Assembly: GCA_017449925.1 (NCBI GenBank)
Contig: JAFSYO010000150.1
Span: 1-28,981 of the forward strand
Reading direction: 5' to 3'
Length of the DNA stretch: 28,981 nt
Origin: Stomatobaculum sp.
Lineage (GTDB): Bacteria; Bacillota_A; Clostridia; Lachnospirales; Lachnospiraceae
The position numbers and the translations under genes were made by a program. Shown here piece after piece: positions 14,045 through 23,208 of the stretch. Below the pieces are notes generated by a model. The model made no database searches. It was not told where the DNA came from and was given only the letters and a program-made list of their open reading frames with translations. Positions within the stretch are counted from its first letter, which is position 1; each line of letters starts with the position of its first letter.

Positions 14045-16258
14045 TTGAACACTCAGCTGAACCGGCCGCTTTCCATAGCGGTCCTGCAGACCCGGAACGG
14101 AGAAGTCCCGGGATTTGAAGATCTGTATCTTTTGACCTGCCGGAACACACTGGCGGACATCCGCGCTACAGTCAGTGATGAAGAGAAAGCGTGGAGCATC
14201 TTCCGCGAAGTGTACAAACAGGTCTGGACAAGAAGAGAAAGCCTTCCTGAAGCAGGGATCATACGTCCGTGGATCCGGGTCCTCCTGAAGGAAGAAGCCA
14301 GGAAACAGGGAGTGCTGATCGAAGAGTTCTCGCTGGAAACAGACCGGGAGCCGGTGAAAGACCTGGATGAGAAGACAGGTTCGGCGCTGCTCCGGATCGA
14401 AGAAGAACTGGAACTCCTGAAGCTCCCGGAGGAGATTACCGGGAAAAAACACACCGGCAGCATGTCGGTGGCGGTGCTGCGGCTTTTGTTTTCCCTGGTG
14501 GGTCTGGGCGTCGCTGCAGGGGCAGCGGTATTCCTGCTGCAGCCCGTCAGGAAGAGCGCGGACGCCCTCCGGCCCACGGAAGAAGGGGCCCCGACCCAGC
14601 AGGCGATCCACGTGGAAGCGGAAGGAGAGACCGAGGTGCCGGAGATCCTCTATGGATGGAACGAGACCCGGGAGGGCCGGCGCTACCGGAATGCCGACGG
14701 CAGCTTCCGGGAAAGCAGTTTCCTGGAGGACGGGGACAAACTTTACTACCTCGACGAAAACGGCTACGCGGCTACAGGATCCCAGAAATTCGGGAACCAG
14801 AATTTCGTGTTTGACGACGACGGCGTTCTGAAGATCATCAGCCGCAGCTACGGCAGGGAACAGAACGAGACGGTCCTTTCGATACAGATGAAGGAATACG
14901 GCCGTAAGGAAGAAGCGGTCTACATCGTAAACGATTCCATCATTCTCGACGGCGGGTGGATCTACTACCTGTACAATGACGGCACCGACGGCGGACTGCC
15001 TGTCCTTCTGCGCATGAAGATGGAGTCGGACGAAACAGAGATGATCGCGGATCATGTCACCGGCTACACCGTGCAGGAGCAGGCCGTCTGGTACTGTGTC
15101 AATAACGAAGTGTTCCGTTTCGAGAAAGAGACGACGGCCGCGGCGGTGGGCGAGGGCTACACCGTGGAAGAGGACGGCGGCCGCTATTACCTGAAGGACA
15201 GCTACGGAAGGAATGTGGAAGGCCTGGGCGGCTTTGAGACGATCAACGGCCGTATCTACCGGGTGGACGACGGAAAGGTGACGAACGTGCGGCCGGATAC
15301 GCCGAAGATCGGATCCTACAGCTTCCGTCTGGCAAATGCCGGAAAGAGCAATGCCGTTCTTCTGGGAGACGGCAGCACCTATCTCCAGCAGGGCGAAGCG
15401 GTGGATGCCGTCGCGGTGCTCGGAAATTCTCTGTACTACAGCGTTCTGCTGCAGGATGGCGACGATCCCGTCAGCCAGATCTGGTGCGTGAACGTTTATG
15501 AAGGCGGCGCCGGCTCCGTGAGCGGTACCTTCCGCGGCCGCGTCCGCAATATGTACCAGTTCCCGGAGGAGGACGCGATCCTTATGGATTACCGTCCAGG
15601 CGATTCTGCCTACGGAAAACTCGGCATCATTACCGGAAAGGGAGCCTACGTGGTGGAGGATTCGGCAGCGCGTGAAAAAGGCTTCGATTCCGGCAATGAC
15701 CAGATCCTGCCTGTCTGGACAAAGGACGGCAAGGTACTGTGCTACCTGAATGACACAAGCGGAACGGCAGCTTCTGATGGAACGTTCCAGATCAGGGATA
15801 CGAAGACGATAGAACTGGATCTGGGAGACCGTTCTTCTCTCGGCAGCGGCGATTTCTCCGCCGACGTTTCCGAGGAGGATTCGGAAAACAGCGCGGAGGA
15901 AGGCACCGTGGAGGCAGTTCCCGGCAGTGAAGAAGAAAGCGCCGCGGAGCTTTCCGAAGATGAAATGGTGGAAGAGGCCGCCCGCACTGTCAGTCCGGAA
16001 GATGTCGGCGTCAGGGAAACGGAAGAAGACGCCCCGTCTGATGACGACGAAGAAGAAGAGGAAACGGAAGAAGACCTGTCAGACGGCGCGGTCGAAGGGC
16101 CGGATGTCCGCCCGGAGACCCGTCCTGCAGCGCCGGCTTCTGAAACCGTGCCGCCGGCACCGGGTCCGGGGACTGTGGAGACTACAGCTCCGGCAGAAAC
16201 CATCTCAGGCCCCGGCGCAGGGATGGAAACCGTGGCTCCGTTTCCGGGACACCCCTGA
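14045..16258 (+). CDS. Single-pass membrane protein with sigma-region-2-like N-terminus
   Basis: A 737-residue chimera that I do not recognise as a named family. Residues about 20-90 (VPGFEDLYLLTCRNTLADIR, then EEKAWSIFREVYKQVW, then IRPWIRVLLKEEARK) follow the pattern of region 2 of ECF sigma factors. No obvious region 4 follows. A membrane helix spans about 142-165. Outside is a beta-rich section of about 400 residues with tyrosine-rich units (KLYYLDENGYAATGSQKFG; WIYYLYNDGTDGG), possibly propeller- or cell-wall-repeat-like. A very acidic then Pro/Thr-rich tail begins near 598. TTG is the start: AAAGGAA lies 6 bases upstream, and the overlapping ATG at 14040 stops at once. The frame is open back to 13049 but there overlaps the opposite gene. 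A 29-bp gap to the next gene suggests an operon. Confidence 0.75.
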   Translation: MNTQLNRPLSIAVLQTRNGEVPGFEDLYLLTCRNTLADIRATVSDEEKAWSIFREVYKQVWTRRESLPEAGIIRPWIRVLLKEEARKQGVLIEEFSLETDREPVKDLDEKTGSALLRIEEELELLKLPEEITGKKHTGSMSVAVLRLLFSLVGLGVAAGAAVFLLQPVRKSADALRPTEEGAPTQQAIHVEAEGETEVPEILYGWNETREGRRYRNADGSFRESSFLEDGDKLYYLDENGYAATGSQKFGNQNFVFDDDGVLKIISRSYGREQNETVLSIQMKEYGRKEEAVYIVNDSIILDGGWIYYLYNDGTDGGLPVLLRMKMESDETEMIADHVTGYTVQEQAVWYCVNNEVFRFEKETTAAAVGEGYTVEEDGGRYYLKDSYGRNVEGLGGFETINGRIYRVDDGKVTNVRPDTPKIGSYSFRLANAGKSNAVLLGDGSTYLQQGEAVDAVAVLGNSLYYSVLLQDGDDPVSQIWCVNVYEGGAGSVSGTFRGRVRNMYQFPEEDAILMDYRPGDSAYGKLGIITGKGAYVVEDSAAREKGFDSGNDQILPVWTKDGKVLCYLNDTSGTAASDGTFQIRDTKTIELDLGDRSSLGSGDFSADVSEEDSENSAEEGTVEAVPGSEEESAAELSEDEMVEEAARTVSPEDVGVRETEEDAPSDDDEEEEETEEDLSDGAVEGPDVRPETRPAAPASETVPPAPGPGTVETTAPAETISGPGAGMETVAPFPGHP

Positions 16259-16287
16259 AACCTGATAAATTCTAAAGGCCCTGAATT

Positions 16288-16902
16288 ATGAAGAAGATCA
16301 TTTACCTGATGGGGAAAAGCGCTTCCGGGAAGGATACCATCTACCGGGAACTTCTGAAGCGCTTTCCCAATCTGAAGCGCCTGATCCCCTTTACCACCAG
16401 GCCGCGGCGGGAAGGCGAGCAGGACGGAGAGGACTACCACTTCGTGACTCCTGAAGAACTGGATGCCTTCGAAAAGAGCGGAAAACTGGTGGAAAAGCGG
16501 GTCTATGAGACTGTCGCGGGCCCGTGGATCTACGCCACGGTGGACTGGGAGACTGCTCCGGATGCATCCTCTGGGAAGGAAGGTTCATCAGACGGAAGCG
16601 GTGCGGCCATCGGGATCGGGACACTGGAATCCTATCTGAAGCTGCGCGCTTATTACGGCGCAGACCGCATGCTGCCGCTGTACATCGAGACCGATGACGG
16701 GACCCGGCTGCAGCGCGCCCTGGACCGGGAAAAGAAGCAGAAAAACCCGAACTACGCGGAGCTGTGCCGCCGTTTTCTCGCGGATCAGCAGGATTTCAGC
16801 GAAGAGAAGCTTGAGGAGGCAGGGATCCGGAAACGCTACCGCAATGATGTGCTCCCGGACTGCCTTGCCCGGATCGCGGAAGATGTGATACACTATGCTT
16901 AA
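16288..16902 (+). CDS. Guanylate-kinase-like nucleotide kinase
   Basis: A 204-residue P-loop kinase. GKSASGKDT (about 9-17) is the ATP-binding loop. FTTRPRREGEQDGEDYHFVT (about 35-54) is the guanylate kinase GMP-binding signature (TTRPxRxGExxGxDYxF). IETDDGTRLQRALDRE is the lid region. A Ser/Gly/Asp-rich insertion of about 20 residues (90-110) interrupts the site after PWIYATVDWE. It overlaps holB by 8 bp. In Bacillus subtilis this slot before holB is held by thymidylate kinase tmk, so a GMK-family protein here is a lineage variation. Whether it is the essential GMP kinase cannot be decided. ATG after a weak AAAGG. Confidence 0.8.
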   Translation: MKKIIYLMGKSASGKDTIYRELLKRFPNLKRLIPFTTRPRREGEQDGEDYHFVTPEELDAFEKSGKLVEKRVYETVAGPWIYATVDWETAPDASSGKEGSSDGSGAAIGIGTLESYLKLRAYYGADRMLPLYIETDDGTRLQRALDREKKQKNPNYAELCRRFLADQQDFSEEKLEEAGIRKRYRNDVLPDCLARIAEDVIHYA

Positions 16903-17893
16903 TTTTTCAGATATCCTCGGCCAGGACGCCGTAAAGCGGCATTTTACCGCAGCGGTGGTTTCTGACCGTGTTTCCCATGCATATATGCTGACAGGGGAAG
17001 CCGGGATGGGAAAGAGTGCCCTGGCAGGGGCCTTTGCCGCCATGCTGCTCTGCGAAAGAGATCCCCTGCACCCCTGCGGTGTCTGTCATGCCTGCCGCCA
17101 GGTCAGCGCGGACACGCATCCGGACCTGATCCGCGTCACCCATGAGAAGCCGAACAGCATCAGCGTGGAGGAAGTACGGAGGCAGATCTGCGCAGAAGCG
17201 GTGATCCGCCCATTTTCCGGGAAAAAGCGCATATTCATCGTGCCGGAAGCGGAGAAAATGACGCCCCAGGCCCAGAACGCGCTTCTGAAGACCATCGAGG
17301 AGCCGCCGGAATATGTGGTGATCCTGCTCCTGACAGAAAGTGAGGAAGCGCTGCTGGAGACCATCCGCAGCCGGTGCGTGAAACTGAAAATGCGTCCTGT
17401 GCCGGAGCAGATTTTGCGGAAGGCGCTGCAGTCCCGGGAGGATATCAGCGAAGAGACTATCCCCCTGGCGGTAAGCTTTGCCAGAGGCGTGCCCGGAAAG
17501 GCCCTGGAAATGGCGCAGTCGGAGGAATTCCGGCAGAGGTGCGCACTGTACCGGAGGACGATGGAACAGCTGCCGGGCGGAAGCGTGAGCAGCATGCTGG
17601 AGGCAGCGGTGTCGATCCGGGAAGCAGATCCCGGGATGGAGGAATTCTTCTCCTATGTGAGGATGTACTGCCGGGACCTCCTGGTGCTGAAAAAAGACAG
17701 ACGGGAAAAGAACCTGATCTTTTCAGAACAAGCGGAGACTCTTACAAGGGCCGCTGGTGAAATGACCCTCCGGGGGGCGGGCCGCATTCTTGACGAACTG
17801 GAGCAGACAGAAGACCGCCTCCGGGCAAATGTCAGCGGAGAGCTTGCTCTTGAGATGCTCCTGGAGGAGATCCGGGAGAGCAGGAAGCGATAA
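16895..17893 (+). CDS. holB: DNA polymerase III delta' subunit
   Basis: The clamp-loader subunit delta', which helps load the beta sliding clamp during replication. It shows the AAA+ pattern: LGQDAVKRHFTAAV at the start, P-loop GEAGMGKSALAG (about 35-46), a zinc-binding-type Cys cluster (CERDPLHPCGVCHACRQV), then PEAEKMTPQAQNALLKTIEE (Walker B region) and ETIRSRCVKL, the SRC motif. Length is normal. The ATG overlaps the end of the kinase gene (ATGCTTAA), indicating translational coupling. ricT follows after 17 bp, as in Bacillus. Confidence 0.93.
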   Translation: MLNFSDILGQDAVKRHFTAAVVSDRVSHAYMLTGEAGMGKSALAGAFAAMLLCERDPLHPCGVCHACRQVSADTHPDLIRVTHEKPNSISVEEVRRQICAEAVIRPFSGKKRIFIVPEAEKMTPQAQNALLKTIEEPPEYVVILLLTESEEALLETIRSRCVKLKMRPVPEQILRKALQSREDISEETIPLAVSFARGVPGKALEMAQSEEFRQRCALYRRTMEQLPGGSVSSMLEAAVSIREADPGMEEFFSYVRMYCRDLLVLKKDRREKNLIFSEQAETLTRAAGEMTLRGAGRILDELEQTEDRLRANVSGELALEMLLEEIRESRKR

Positions 17894-17910
17894 GAAAGGA
17901 AATTTGTGGA

Positions 17911-19281
17911 ATGGCAACAGTAGTCGGAGTCCGATTCCGTGAGGTCGGAAAAATATATTCCTTCGATCCGGGCGATCTTGTCCTCCGCCGGGGGGACCAT
18001 GTCATCGCGGAAACGTCGAAAGGATATGAATACGGAACCGTGGTCCTCAGCAACCACCCGGACAACGGGCAGGAAGAGGACCCCGAAAGAAAAAGGATCA
18101 TCCGCAGGGCGACCGAAGAGGATGAGAAGAAGGTACGGGACAACAAGGGCAAGGAAAAAGATGCTTTGCTGATCTGCCGGAAAAAGGTGGACGAGCGGAA
18201 GCTCGAGATGAAAGTCATTGCAGCGGAGTATACTTTCGATGACAGCAAGCTCCTGTTTTTCTTCACCGCGGACGGGAGAGTGGATTTCCGGGATCTGGTG
18301 AAGGACCTGGCAGCCATCTTCCACATGCGGATCGAACTCCGCCAGGTTGGCGTCCGGGACGAGACCAGGATCATCGGCGGCATGGGTCCCTGCGGAAGAG
18401 CGCTGTGCTGTCACTCATGGCTTCCGGACTTCGTCCCGGTCTCCATTAAAATGGCAAAGGAACAGAACCTTTCCCTGAATCCCCAGAAGATCAGCGGCGT
18501 CTGCGGACGTCTGATGTGCTGCCTGAAGAATGAGGCGGAAACGTATGCCTACCTGAATTCCCAGCTCCCGAAGAAGGGTGACCTGGTAGAACTCCAGGAC
18601 GGACGCCAGGGCGAGATCGTGGAAGTGAATGTGATCCGGCAGACCGTCCGTGTATTCGTGATCCTGGACGATGATGAGCGGGAGATGCGGGACGTGCCCG
18701 CCTCCGAGACAGTGTTCATCGCTCACCGGAAGAAAGGCCAGCCGAGCCAGATGAAGAAGGACGCCATGGCGAAGCGCGAGGCGGCTCTTCAGGAGGCGAG
18801 GGAACGGGAGCAGAACCGGGAACAGGCGAAAGAGCAGAAGGAGCAGAAAGAACAGGCCAGAGAACAGAAGGAACGCTTCCGGAACCGGCCCCCGCGGCCG
18901 GTGGAAGAAACCTGGTCTGACGCGGAATACGGCGCAGAGGAAATGAACGCGGGCGATGCCCCCGAAGAGGGCAAGGCCGGCGGCCGCAGATCCCGCAGGA
19001 GACCGCGGCGCGCTCCGGAGGAAGGCGCCTCCGGGACCGAAGGAAACCGTGAGGAGAACCGGAGGGAAAACCGCGACGAAAATCGGAGAGAGAACCGCGA
19101 CGGAAAGAACGCGGTCCCCGCAGGAGAAGAAAAAAAGGCTGCGTTCCCCGGTAATTCCGGAGAGGAGCAGAGGTCTCATCACAGAAGACGGCGGAGACCT
19201 GGACGCGGCGGCAGCGGCGCTGCCGGTGGAAGTGAAGCTTCAGGAAATGCCCCGGAAGGAAGCAGCGGTGGAGCGGACTGA
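17911..19281 (+). CDS. ricT: PSP1-domain regulatory iron-sulfur protein RicT (YaaT) with long charged tail
   Basis: A homologue of B. subtilis RicT/YaaT, part of the Ric complex that influences RNase Y-dependent mRNA processing and sporulation/competence. The PSP1 core (about 1-265) carries GPCGRALCCHSW and GVCGRLMCCLKNE, with Cys at 161, 166, 167, 198, 203 and 204, the residues linked to 4Fe-4S binding. A tail of about 180 residues follows that is absent from the Bacillus protein: first Gln/Glu/Lys repeats (KEQKEQKEQAREQKE), then Arg/Asn/Glu repeats (ENRRENRDENRRENRD), then Gly-rich. It may bind RNA or partners. AAAGGAAA precedes the ATG. Its end overlaps the methyltransferase gene. Confidence 0.92.
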   Translation: MATVVGVRFREVGKIYSFDPGDLVLRRGDHVIAETSKGYEYGTVVLSNHPDNGQEEDPERKRIIRRATEEDEKKVRDNKGKEKDALLICRKKVDERKLEMKVIAAEYTFDDSKLLFFFTADGRVDFRDLVKDLAAIFHMRIELRQVGVRDETRIIGGMGPCGRALCCHSWLPDFVPVSIKMAKEQNLSLNPQKISGVCGRLMCCLKNEAETYAYLNSQLPKKGDLVELQDGRQGEIVEVNVIRQTVRVFVILDDDEREMRDVPASETVFIAHRKKGQPSQMKKDAMAKREAALQEAREREQNREQAKEQKEQKEQAREQKERFRNRPPRPVEETWSDAEYGAEEMNAGDAPEEGKAGGRRSRRRPRRAPEEGASGTEGNREENRRENRDENRRENRDGKNAVPAGEEKKAAFPGNSGEEQRSHHRRRRRPGRGGSGAAGGSEASGNAPEGSSGGAD

Positions 19282-20044
19282 AGAATTCAGGAAAGCTGAT
19301 GAACCGGCGGAAGCCTTTCGAAAGCCCCATGAGCGGGTAGACGACCTGCAGCGGAGCAATCTCCGGATCCTCCAGGACCCGGAACGGTTCTGCTTCGGGA
19401 TGGATGCAGTGCTCCTGTCAGGTTTTGTCACGGTGAAGCGCGGGGAAAAGGTCACAGACCTGTGCACCGGCACCGGCATCATCCCCCTTCTTCTCAGTGC
19501 GAAGACCGAAGCGTCTGAAATCGACGGGATCGAGATCCAGCCTGACATGGCGGACATGGCCCGGCGCAGCGTCGAGATGAACGGACTGACAGAACGCGTC
19601 CGGATCATCTGCGGCGACCTGAGGGAAGCTGGCGCCGCGGGCGAACGGGAAAGCCGGGACGTGGTGACCTGCAACCCGCCTTATATGGCGGCGGGCAGCG
19701 GCATCGTAAACCCGGAGGACGTACAGGCCCTGGCGCGGCACGAAGTGACCTGCACCCTGGAAGACGCGGTGCGGGAAACAGCGCGCCTTCTGAAGAACGG
19801 CGGGAGGACTGCCTGGATCTACCGGCCGAACCGTCTGTCTGAACTGTTCTCCTGTTTCCGGCGGTTCCGCCTGGAGCCGAAACGGCTCAAGTTCGTGCAC
19901 CCCTACCTGGACCGGGAAGCCAACATGGTGCTGGTGGAAGCGGTGAAGGGCGGCGGAAGCTTCCTGAAGGTGGAGGCGCCGCTGTTGGTGTTCGGGGACG
20001 ACGGGGAATACAGGCCTGAGATCCGGGAGATCTACGGATACTGA
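19268..20044 (+). CDS. trmN: tRNA1(Val) adenine-37 N6-methyltransferase-like (YabB/TrmN)
   Basis: An SAM-dependent methyltransferase of the YabB/TrmN6 group, expected to methylate adenine in tRNA. The N-terminal signature RVDDLQRSNLRILQDPERFC followed by FGMDAVLLSGF, the SAM loop TDLCTGTGIIPLLLS and the catalytic NPPY motif in VVTCNPPYMAAG are all present. The frame is open from 18956, but the upstream part runs through RicT. I prefer GTG at 19268, which has GGAAGGA 7 bases upstream and gives 258 residues. ATG at 19247 is an alternative. It overlaps the ricT stop by 14 bp. In Bacillus yabA lies between ricT and yabB; it is absent here. Confidence 0.88.
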   Translation: MERTEEFRKADEPAEAFRKPHERVDDLQRSNLRILQDPERFCFGMDAVLLSGFVTVKRGEKVTDLCTGTGIIPLLLSAKTEASEIDGIEIQPDMADMARRSVEMNGLTERVRIICGDLREAGAAGERESRDVVTCNPPYMAAGSGIVNPEDVQALARHEVTCTLEDAVRETARLLKNGGRTAWIYRPNRLSELFSCFRRFRLEPKRLKFVHPYLDREANMVLVEAVKGGGSFLKVEAPLLVFGDDGEYRPEIREIYGY

Positions 20045-20112
20045 GCATAATATTCAAAGTACAGCTGCGGCTGCAGACTGGAACCGGATCATTGCAGCCG
20101 GAAAACGGAACT

Positions 20113-20982
20113 ATGTCAGAAGAAAAGAAAACGGCAGGAAAGCTGTGGCTCGTGGCGACGCCCATCGGAAATCTGGGCGATATCAGCGCGCGGGCGCTGG
20201 AGGTCCTGCGGGAAGCGGATCTGATCGCTGCGGAGGACACCCGCAACACGATCCGTCTCCTGAATCATTTTGAGATAAAAAAGCCGCTGACCAGCTATCA
20301 CGAGTATAATAAGACGGAAAAAGCCTGGGAGCTGGTCAGGGACGCCCAGGAGGGGAAGAATATCGCCGTGGTGACGGACGCCGGGATGCCGGCCATTTCG
20401 GACCCGGGCGAGGTGCTGGTCAGAGTCGCCTATGAGAGCGGCACGGAAGTGACCATCGTCCCCGGTGCCTGCGCCTGCGTCAGCGCCCTGGCGATTTCCG
20501 GACTGCCCACAAGGCGCTTCGCCTTCGAGGCGTTTCTCCCCGCGGAGAAAGGAGAGCGGGCCGCCGTGCTGCAGGAGCTGCAGCGGGAATTGAGGACCAT
20601 CGTTCTCTATGAAGCCCCCCACCATCTTCTGAAGACCCTGAAGGAACTCCGGGACTGTCTCGGAACAGACCGGAGGATCTCCCTGGTGCGGGAGCTGACA
20701 AAGATCCATGAGGAAGTGCGGCGCACAACCCTCGGGGAAGCGGTCGACCTTTATGAATCGCCCGGCGGCGCGGAGCTGATCCGCGGCGAATATGTCCTGG
20801 TCATTGAAGGCCGGGATCCGGAGGAAAGCCGGCGGGAAGAGACAGCCCGCTGGGAGTCAATGAGCGTCGCAGACCACGTTGCAATGTATGAAAAACAGGG
20901 CATGGACCGCAAGGAAGCCATGCGGGCGGCGGCGAAGGACCGCGGCGTCAGCCGGCGGGACATCTACCAGGCGCTGCTGTGA
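20113..20982 (+). CDS. rsmI: 16S rRNA (cytidine-1402-2'-O)-methyltransferase
   Basis: RsmI adds the 2'-O-methyl group of C1402 in the decoding centre of 16S rRNA. The tetrapyrrole-methylase fold is clear: LWLVATPIGNLGDISARALE at the start, AAEDTRNTIRLLNHF, DAGMPAISDPGEVLVR, IVPGACACVSALAISGLPT and LYEAPHHLLKTL. The C-terminal helical part, KEAMRAAAKDRGVSRRDIYQ, is also family-like. ATG at 20113 (MSEEKKTAG) is preferred to an in-frame TTG 21 bases earlier. The gap of 68 bp after trmN is the longest in this stretch. Length 289 residues is normal. Confidence 0.94.
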   Translation: MSEEKKTAGKLWLVATPIGNLGDISARALEVLREADLIAAEDTRNTIRLLNHFEIKKPLTSYHEYNKTEKAWELVRDAQEGKNIAVVTDAGMPAISDPGEVLVRVAYESGTEVTIVPGACACVSALAISGLPTRRFAFEAFLPAEKGERAAVLQELQRELRTIVLYEAPHHLLKTLKELRDCLGTDRRISLVRELTKIHEEVRRTTLGEAVDLYESPGGAELIRGEYVLVIEGRDPEESRREETARWESMSVADHVAMYEKQGMDRKEAMRAAAKDRGVSRRDIYQALL

Positions 20983-21056
20983 AATAAAAAAGAATTACCT
21001 TCAGCTGTGCCCGGACCGGGCCGCTTTGAAGGAAGACCTACAGGAGGGAATACATC

Positions 21057-23078
21057 ATGTGTCAGGACTGTACAAAGAAACCGTATTATATCACCACCGC
21101 GATCGCCTACGCGTCGGGAAAACCGCACATCGGCAATACCTACGAGATCATTCTGGCAGACGCCATCGCCCGCTTCAAAAGAGAAGAGGGATTTGATGTC
21201 CGTTTCCAGACCGGCACTGACGAGCACGGCCAGAAGATCGAGCTGAAGGCAAAGGACGCCGGCATCAGCCCCCGGGAGTATGTGGACCGGGCCGCGGCGG
21301 AGATCAAGAGGATCTGGGACCTGATGAACACCTCCTACGACCGCTTTATCCGCACCACGGACGAAGACCACGAGAAGCAGGTCCAGAAGATGTTCAAAAA
21401 GATGTACGACCAGGGCGACATCTACAAAGGCGAGTACGAAGGCCTGTACTGCACGCCTTGCGAAAGCTTCTGGACCCAGTCCCAGCTGGTGGACGGCAAG
21501 TGCCCGGACTGCGGCCGCGAGGTGCAGCCGGCGAAGGAAGAAGCGTACTTCTTCAGAATGAGCAAGTATGCGGACCGCCTGATGAAGCACATCGAGGATC
21601 ATCCGGAGTTCATCCAGCCCGTCTCCCGCAAGAATGAGATGGTGAACAATTTCCTGAAGCCGGGTCTGCAGGACCTCTGCGTCTCCAGGACCAGCTTCAA
21701 GTGGGGCATCCCGGTGACCTTTGACGAGCGCCACGTGATCTACGTATGGCTGGACGCCCTTTCAAACTATGCCACCGGCGTGGGCTACGACACCGACGGC
21801 AACTACGGCCCGCTCTATAAGAGATACTGGCCCGCGGACCTGCACCTCATCGGCAAGGACATCGTCCGCTTCCACACAATCTACTGGCCCATCTTCCTGA
21901 TGGCCCTGGACGTTCCGCTTCCGAAGCAGGTCTTCGGACACCCGTGGCTCCTGCAGGAGAACGGCAAGATGTCCAAGTCCAAAGGAAACGTCCTTTACGC
22001 GGACGATCTCGCGGCTTTCTTCGGCGTGGATCCGGTCCGCTACTTCTGCATCCACGAGATGCCCTTTGAGAACGACGGCGTGATCAGCTGGGATCTCATG
22101 GTGGAGCGCTACAACTCCGACCTGGCGAACATTCTCGGAAACCTGGTGAGCCGCACCATCGCCATGTCCAACAAATACTTCGGCGGCGCAGTGTCTTATC
22201 CGGAGGCTTCCCTCTCCGAGGAGGACAGCGCCCTGGATGCGGACCTGAAGAGCACCGTCCTGGCCGGCGTCGGCAAAGTCCGCGCCAAGATGGAAGTGCT
22301 CCGCGTGGCGGATGCTGTCACCGAGCTCTGGAACATCTTCAAGCGCTGCAACAAGTACATCGACGAGACCGCGCCCTGGACCCTTGCGAAGGATGAGGCT
22401 AAGAAAGACCGCCTGAACCAGGTGCTCTATAACCTGACCGAAGCCATAACCATCGGCGCTTCCCTCCTGTTCAGCTTCATGCCCGAGACCTCGGAGAAGA
22501 TCCTGAAGGAGCTCAACACCGAGAAGCGTGCTCTGGACAAGATGGACCAGTTCGGACTGTATCCCTCAGGCAATAAAGTCGCGGAGAAGGCAGAGATCCT
22601 CTTTGCCCGCCTGGACCCGAAGGAAGTGGAAAAGAAACTGAACGCCGAGGCGGAAGCCTCCGAAAAAGCTGCGGCAGAAGCAGCAAAGGCAGAAGCCGCA
22701 GCGGCAGAAGAAGCCTCCGAGGAGCAGGTCACGGTTCCCTCCAAGGAGATTGTGGACTTCGAAGCCTTTGAGAAGTGCGAATTCCGCGTCTGCGAAGTCC
22801 TCGCCTGCGAGGCTGTTCCGAAGTCCAAGAAACTCCTGAAGTTCCGCCTGAAATGCGGCGCCTCCGAGATCCAGATCATGTCCGGTATCCGGAAGTTCTA
22901 TCCCGAACCCGAGAAGCTGGTCGGAAAGCGCGTCATGGCCATCGTGAACCTGGCGCCCCGGAAGATCGCCGGCGAAGAATCCCAGGGAATGCTGCTCAGC
23001 GCCCTGGACGCCACTGGGAAACTCTGCCTTATGACCACTATGGACGAGACTATCGCCGCCGGCGCGGAAGTGTGCTGA
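21057..23078 (+). CDS. metG: Methionyl-tRNA synthetase
   Basis: A class I synthetase that charges tRNA-Met. PHIGN at 23-27 is the HIGH motif and KMSKS is at 304-308. A four-Cys zinc knuckle (CTPCESFW, then GKCPDCGREV) lies at about 131-151. The anticodon-binding helical domain is followed by an Ala/Glu-rich linker (about 540-565). A C-terminal EMAPII/Trbp111-type tRNA-binding domain (about 570-673, DFEAFEKCEFRVCEVLACE) completes the long form of the enzyme. AGGAGGG lies 8-9 bases before the ATG. The 74-bp leader can fold (CCTTCA with TGAAGG around GCCCG/CGGGC) but is too short for a T-box. Confidence 0.97.
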   Translation: MCQDCTKKPYYITTAIAYASGKPHIGNTYEIILADAIARFKREEGFDVRFQTGTDEHGQKIELKAKDAGISPREYVDRAAAEIKRIWDLMNTSYDRFIRTTDEDHEKQVQKMFKKMYDQGDIYKGEYEGLYCTPCESFWTQSQLVDGKCPDCGREVQPAKEEAYFFRMSKYADRLMKHIEDHPEFIQPVSRKNEMVNNFLKPGLQDLCVSRTSFKWGIPVTFDERHVIYVWLDALSNYATGVGYDTDGNYGPLYKRYWPADLHLIGKDIVRFHTIYWPIFLMALDVPLPKQVFGHPWLLQENGKMSKSKGNVLYADDLAAFFGVDPVRYFCIHEMPFENDGVISWDLMVERYNSDLANILGNLVSRTIAMSNKYFGGAVSYPEASLSEEDSALDADLKSTVLAGVGKVRAKMEVLRVADAVTELWNIFKRCNKYIDETAPWTLAKDEAKKDRLNQVLYNLTEAITIGASLLFSFMPETSEKILKELNTEKRALDKMDQFGLYPSGNKVAEKAEILFARLDPKEVEKKLNAEAEASEKAAAEAAKAEAAAAEEASEEQVTVPSKEIVDFEAFEKCEFRVCEVLACEAVPKSKKLLKFRLKCGASEIQIMSGIRKFYPEPEKLVGKRVMAIVNLAPRKIAGEESQGMLLSALDATGKLCLMTTMDETIAAGAEVC

Positions 23079-23131
23079 CACGACCCCTTAGATTTCGTCG
23101 CTGGTATCTAATGATAACGCCGCCGAATCAG

Positions 23132-23159
23132 TTGACATAATATAATCCGGGGCTATACT
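23132..23159 (+). promoter_or_regulatory. Strong sigma-A promoter before tatD
   Basis: A perfect TTGACA (23132-23137) and TATACT (23154-23159) are 16 bases apart. Transcription should start near 23166, about 220 bases before the tatD ATG. Confidence 0.8.
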
Positions 23160-23175
23160 GCAAAGTCTTTCGAAG

Positions 23176-23208
23176 CACTCCCTTGTTTTTCGACAAAACA
23201 AGGGAGTG
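23176..23208 (+). ncRNA. Long hairpin at the 5' end of the tatD leader
   Basis: CACTCCCTTGTTTT (23176-23189) and AAAACAAGGGAGTG (23195-23208) form a perfect 14-bp stem with loop TCGAC, starting about ten bases after the predicted transcription start. No U-tract follows, so it is not an ordinary terminator. It may protect the 5' end, or be part of a switch: GGGAGTGC at 23275-23282 can pair with the same left arm. Confidence 0.5.

Noticed and set aside
18956..19267. Long N-terminal extension of the TrmN-like methyltransferase
   Set aside because: It is the out-of-frame reading of the repetitive RicT tail. The family starts about 25 residues before RVDDLQ.
20983..21056. T-box riboswitch before metG
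   Set aside because: The leader is only 74 bases, with no room for a specifier stem and antiterminator. It forms one simple hairpin.
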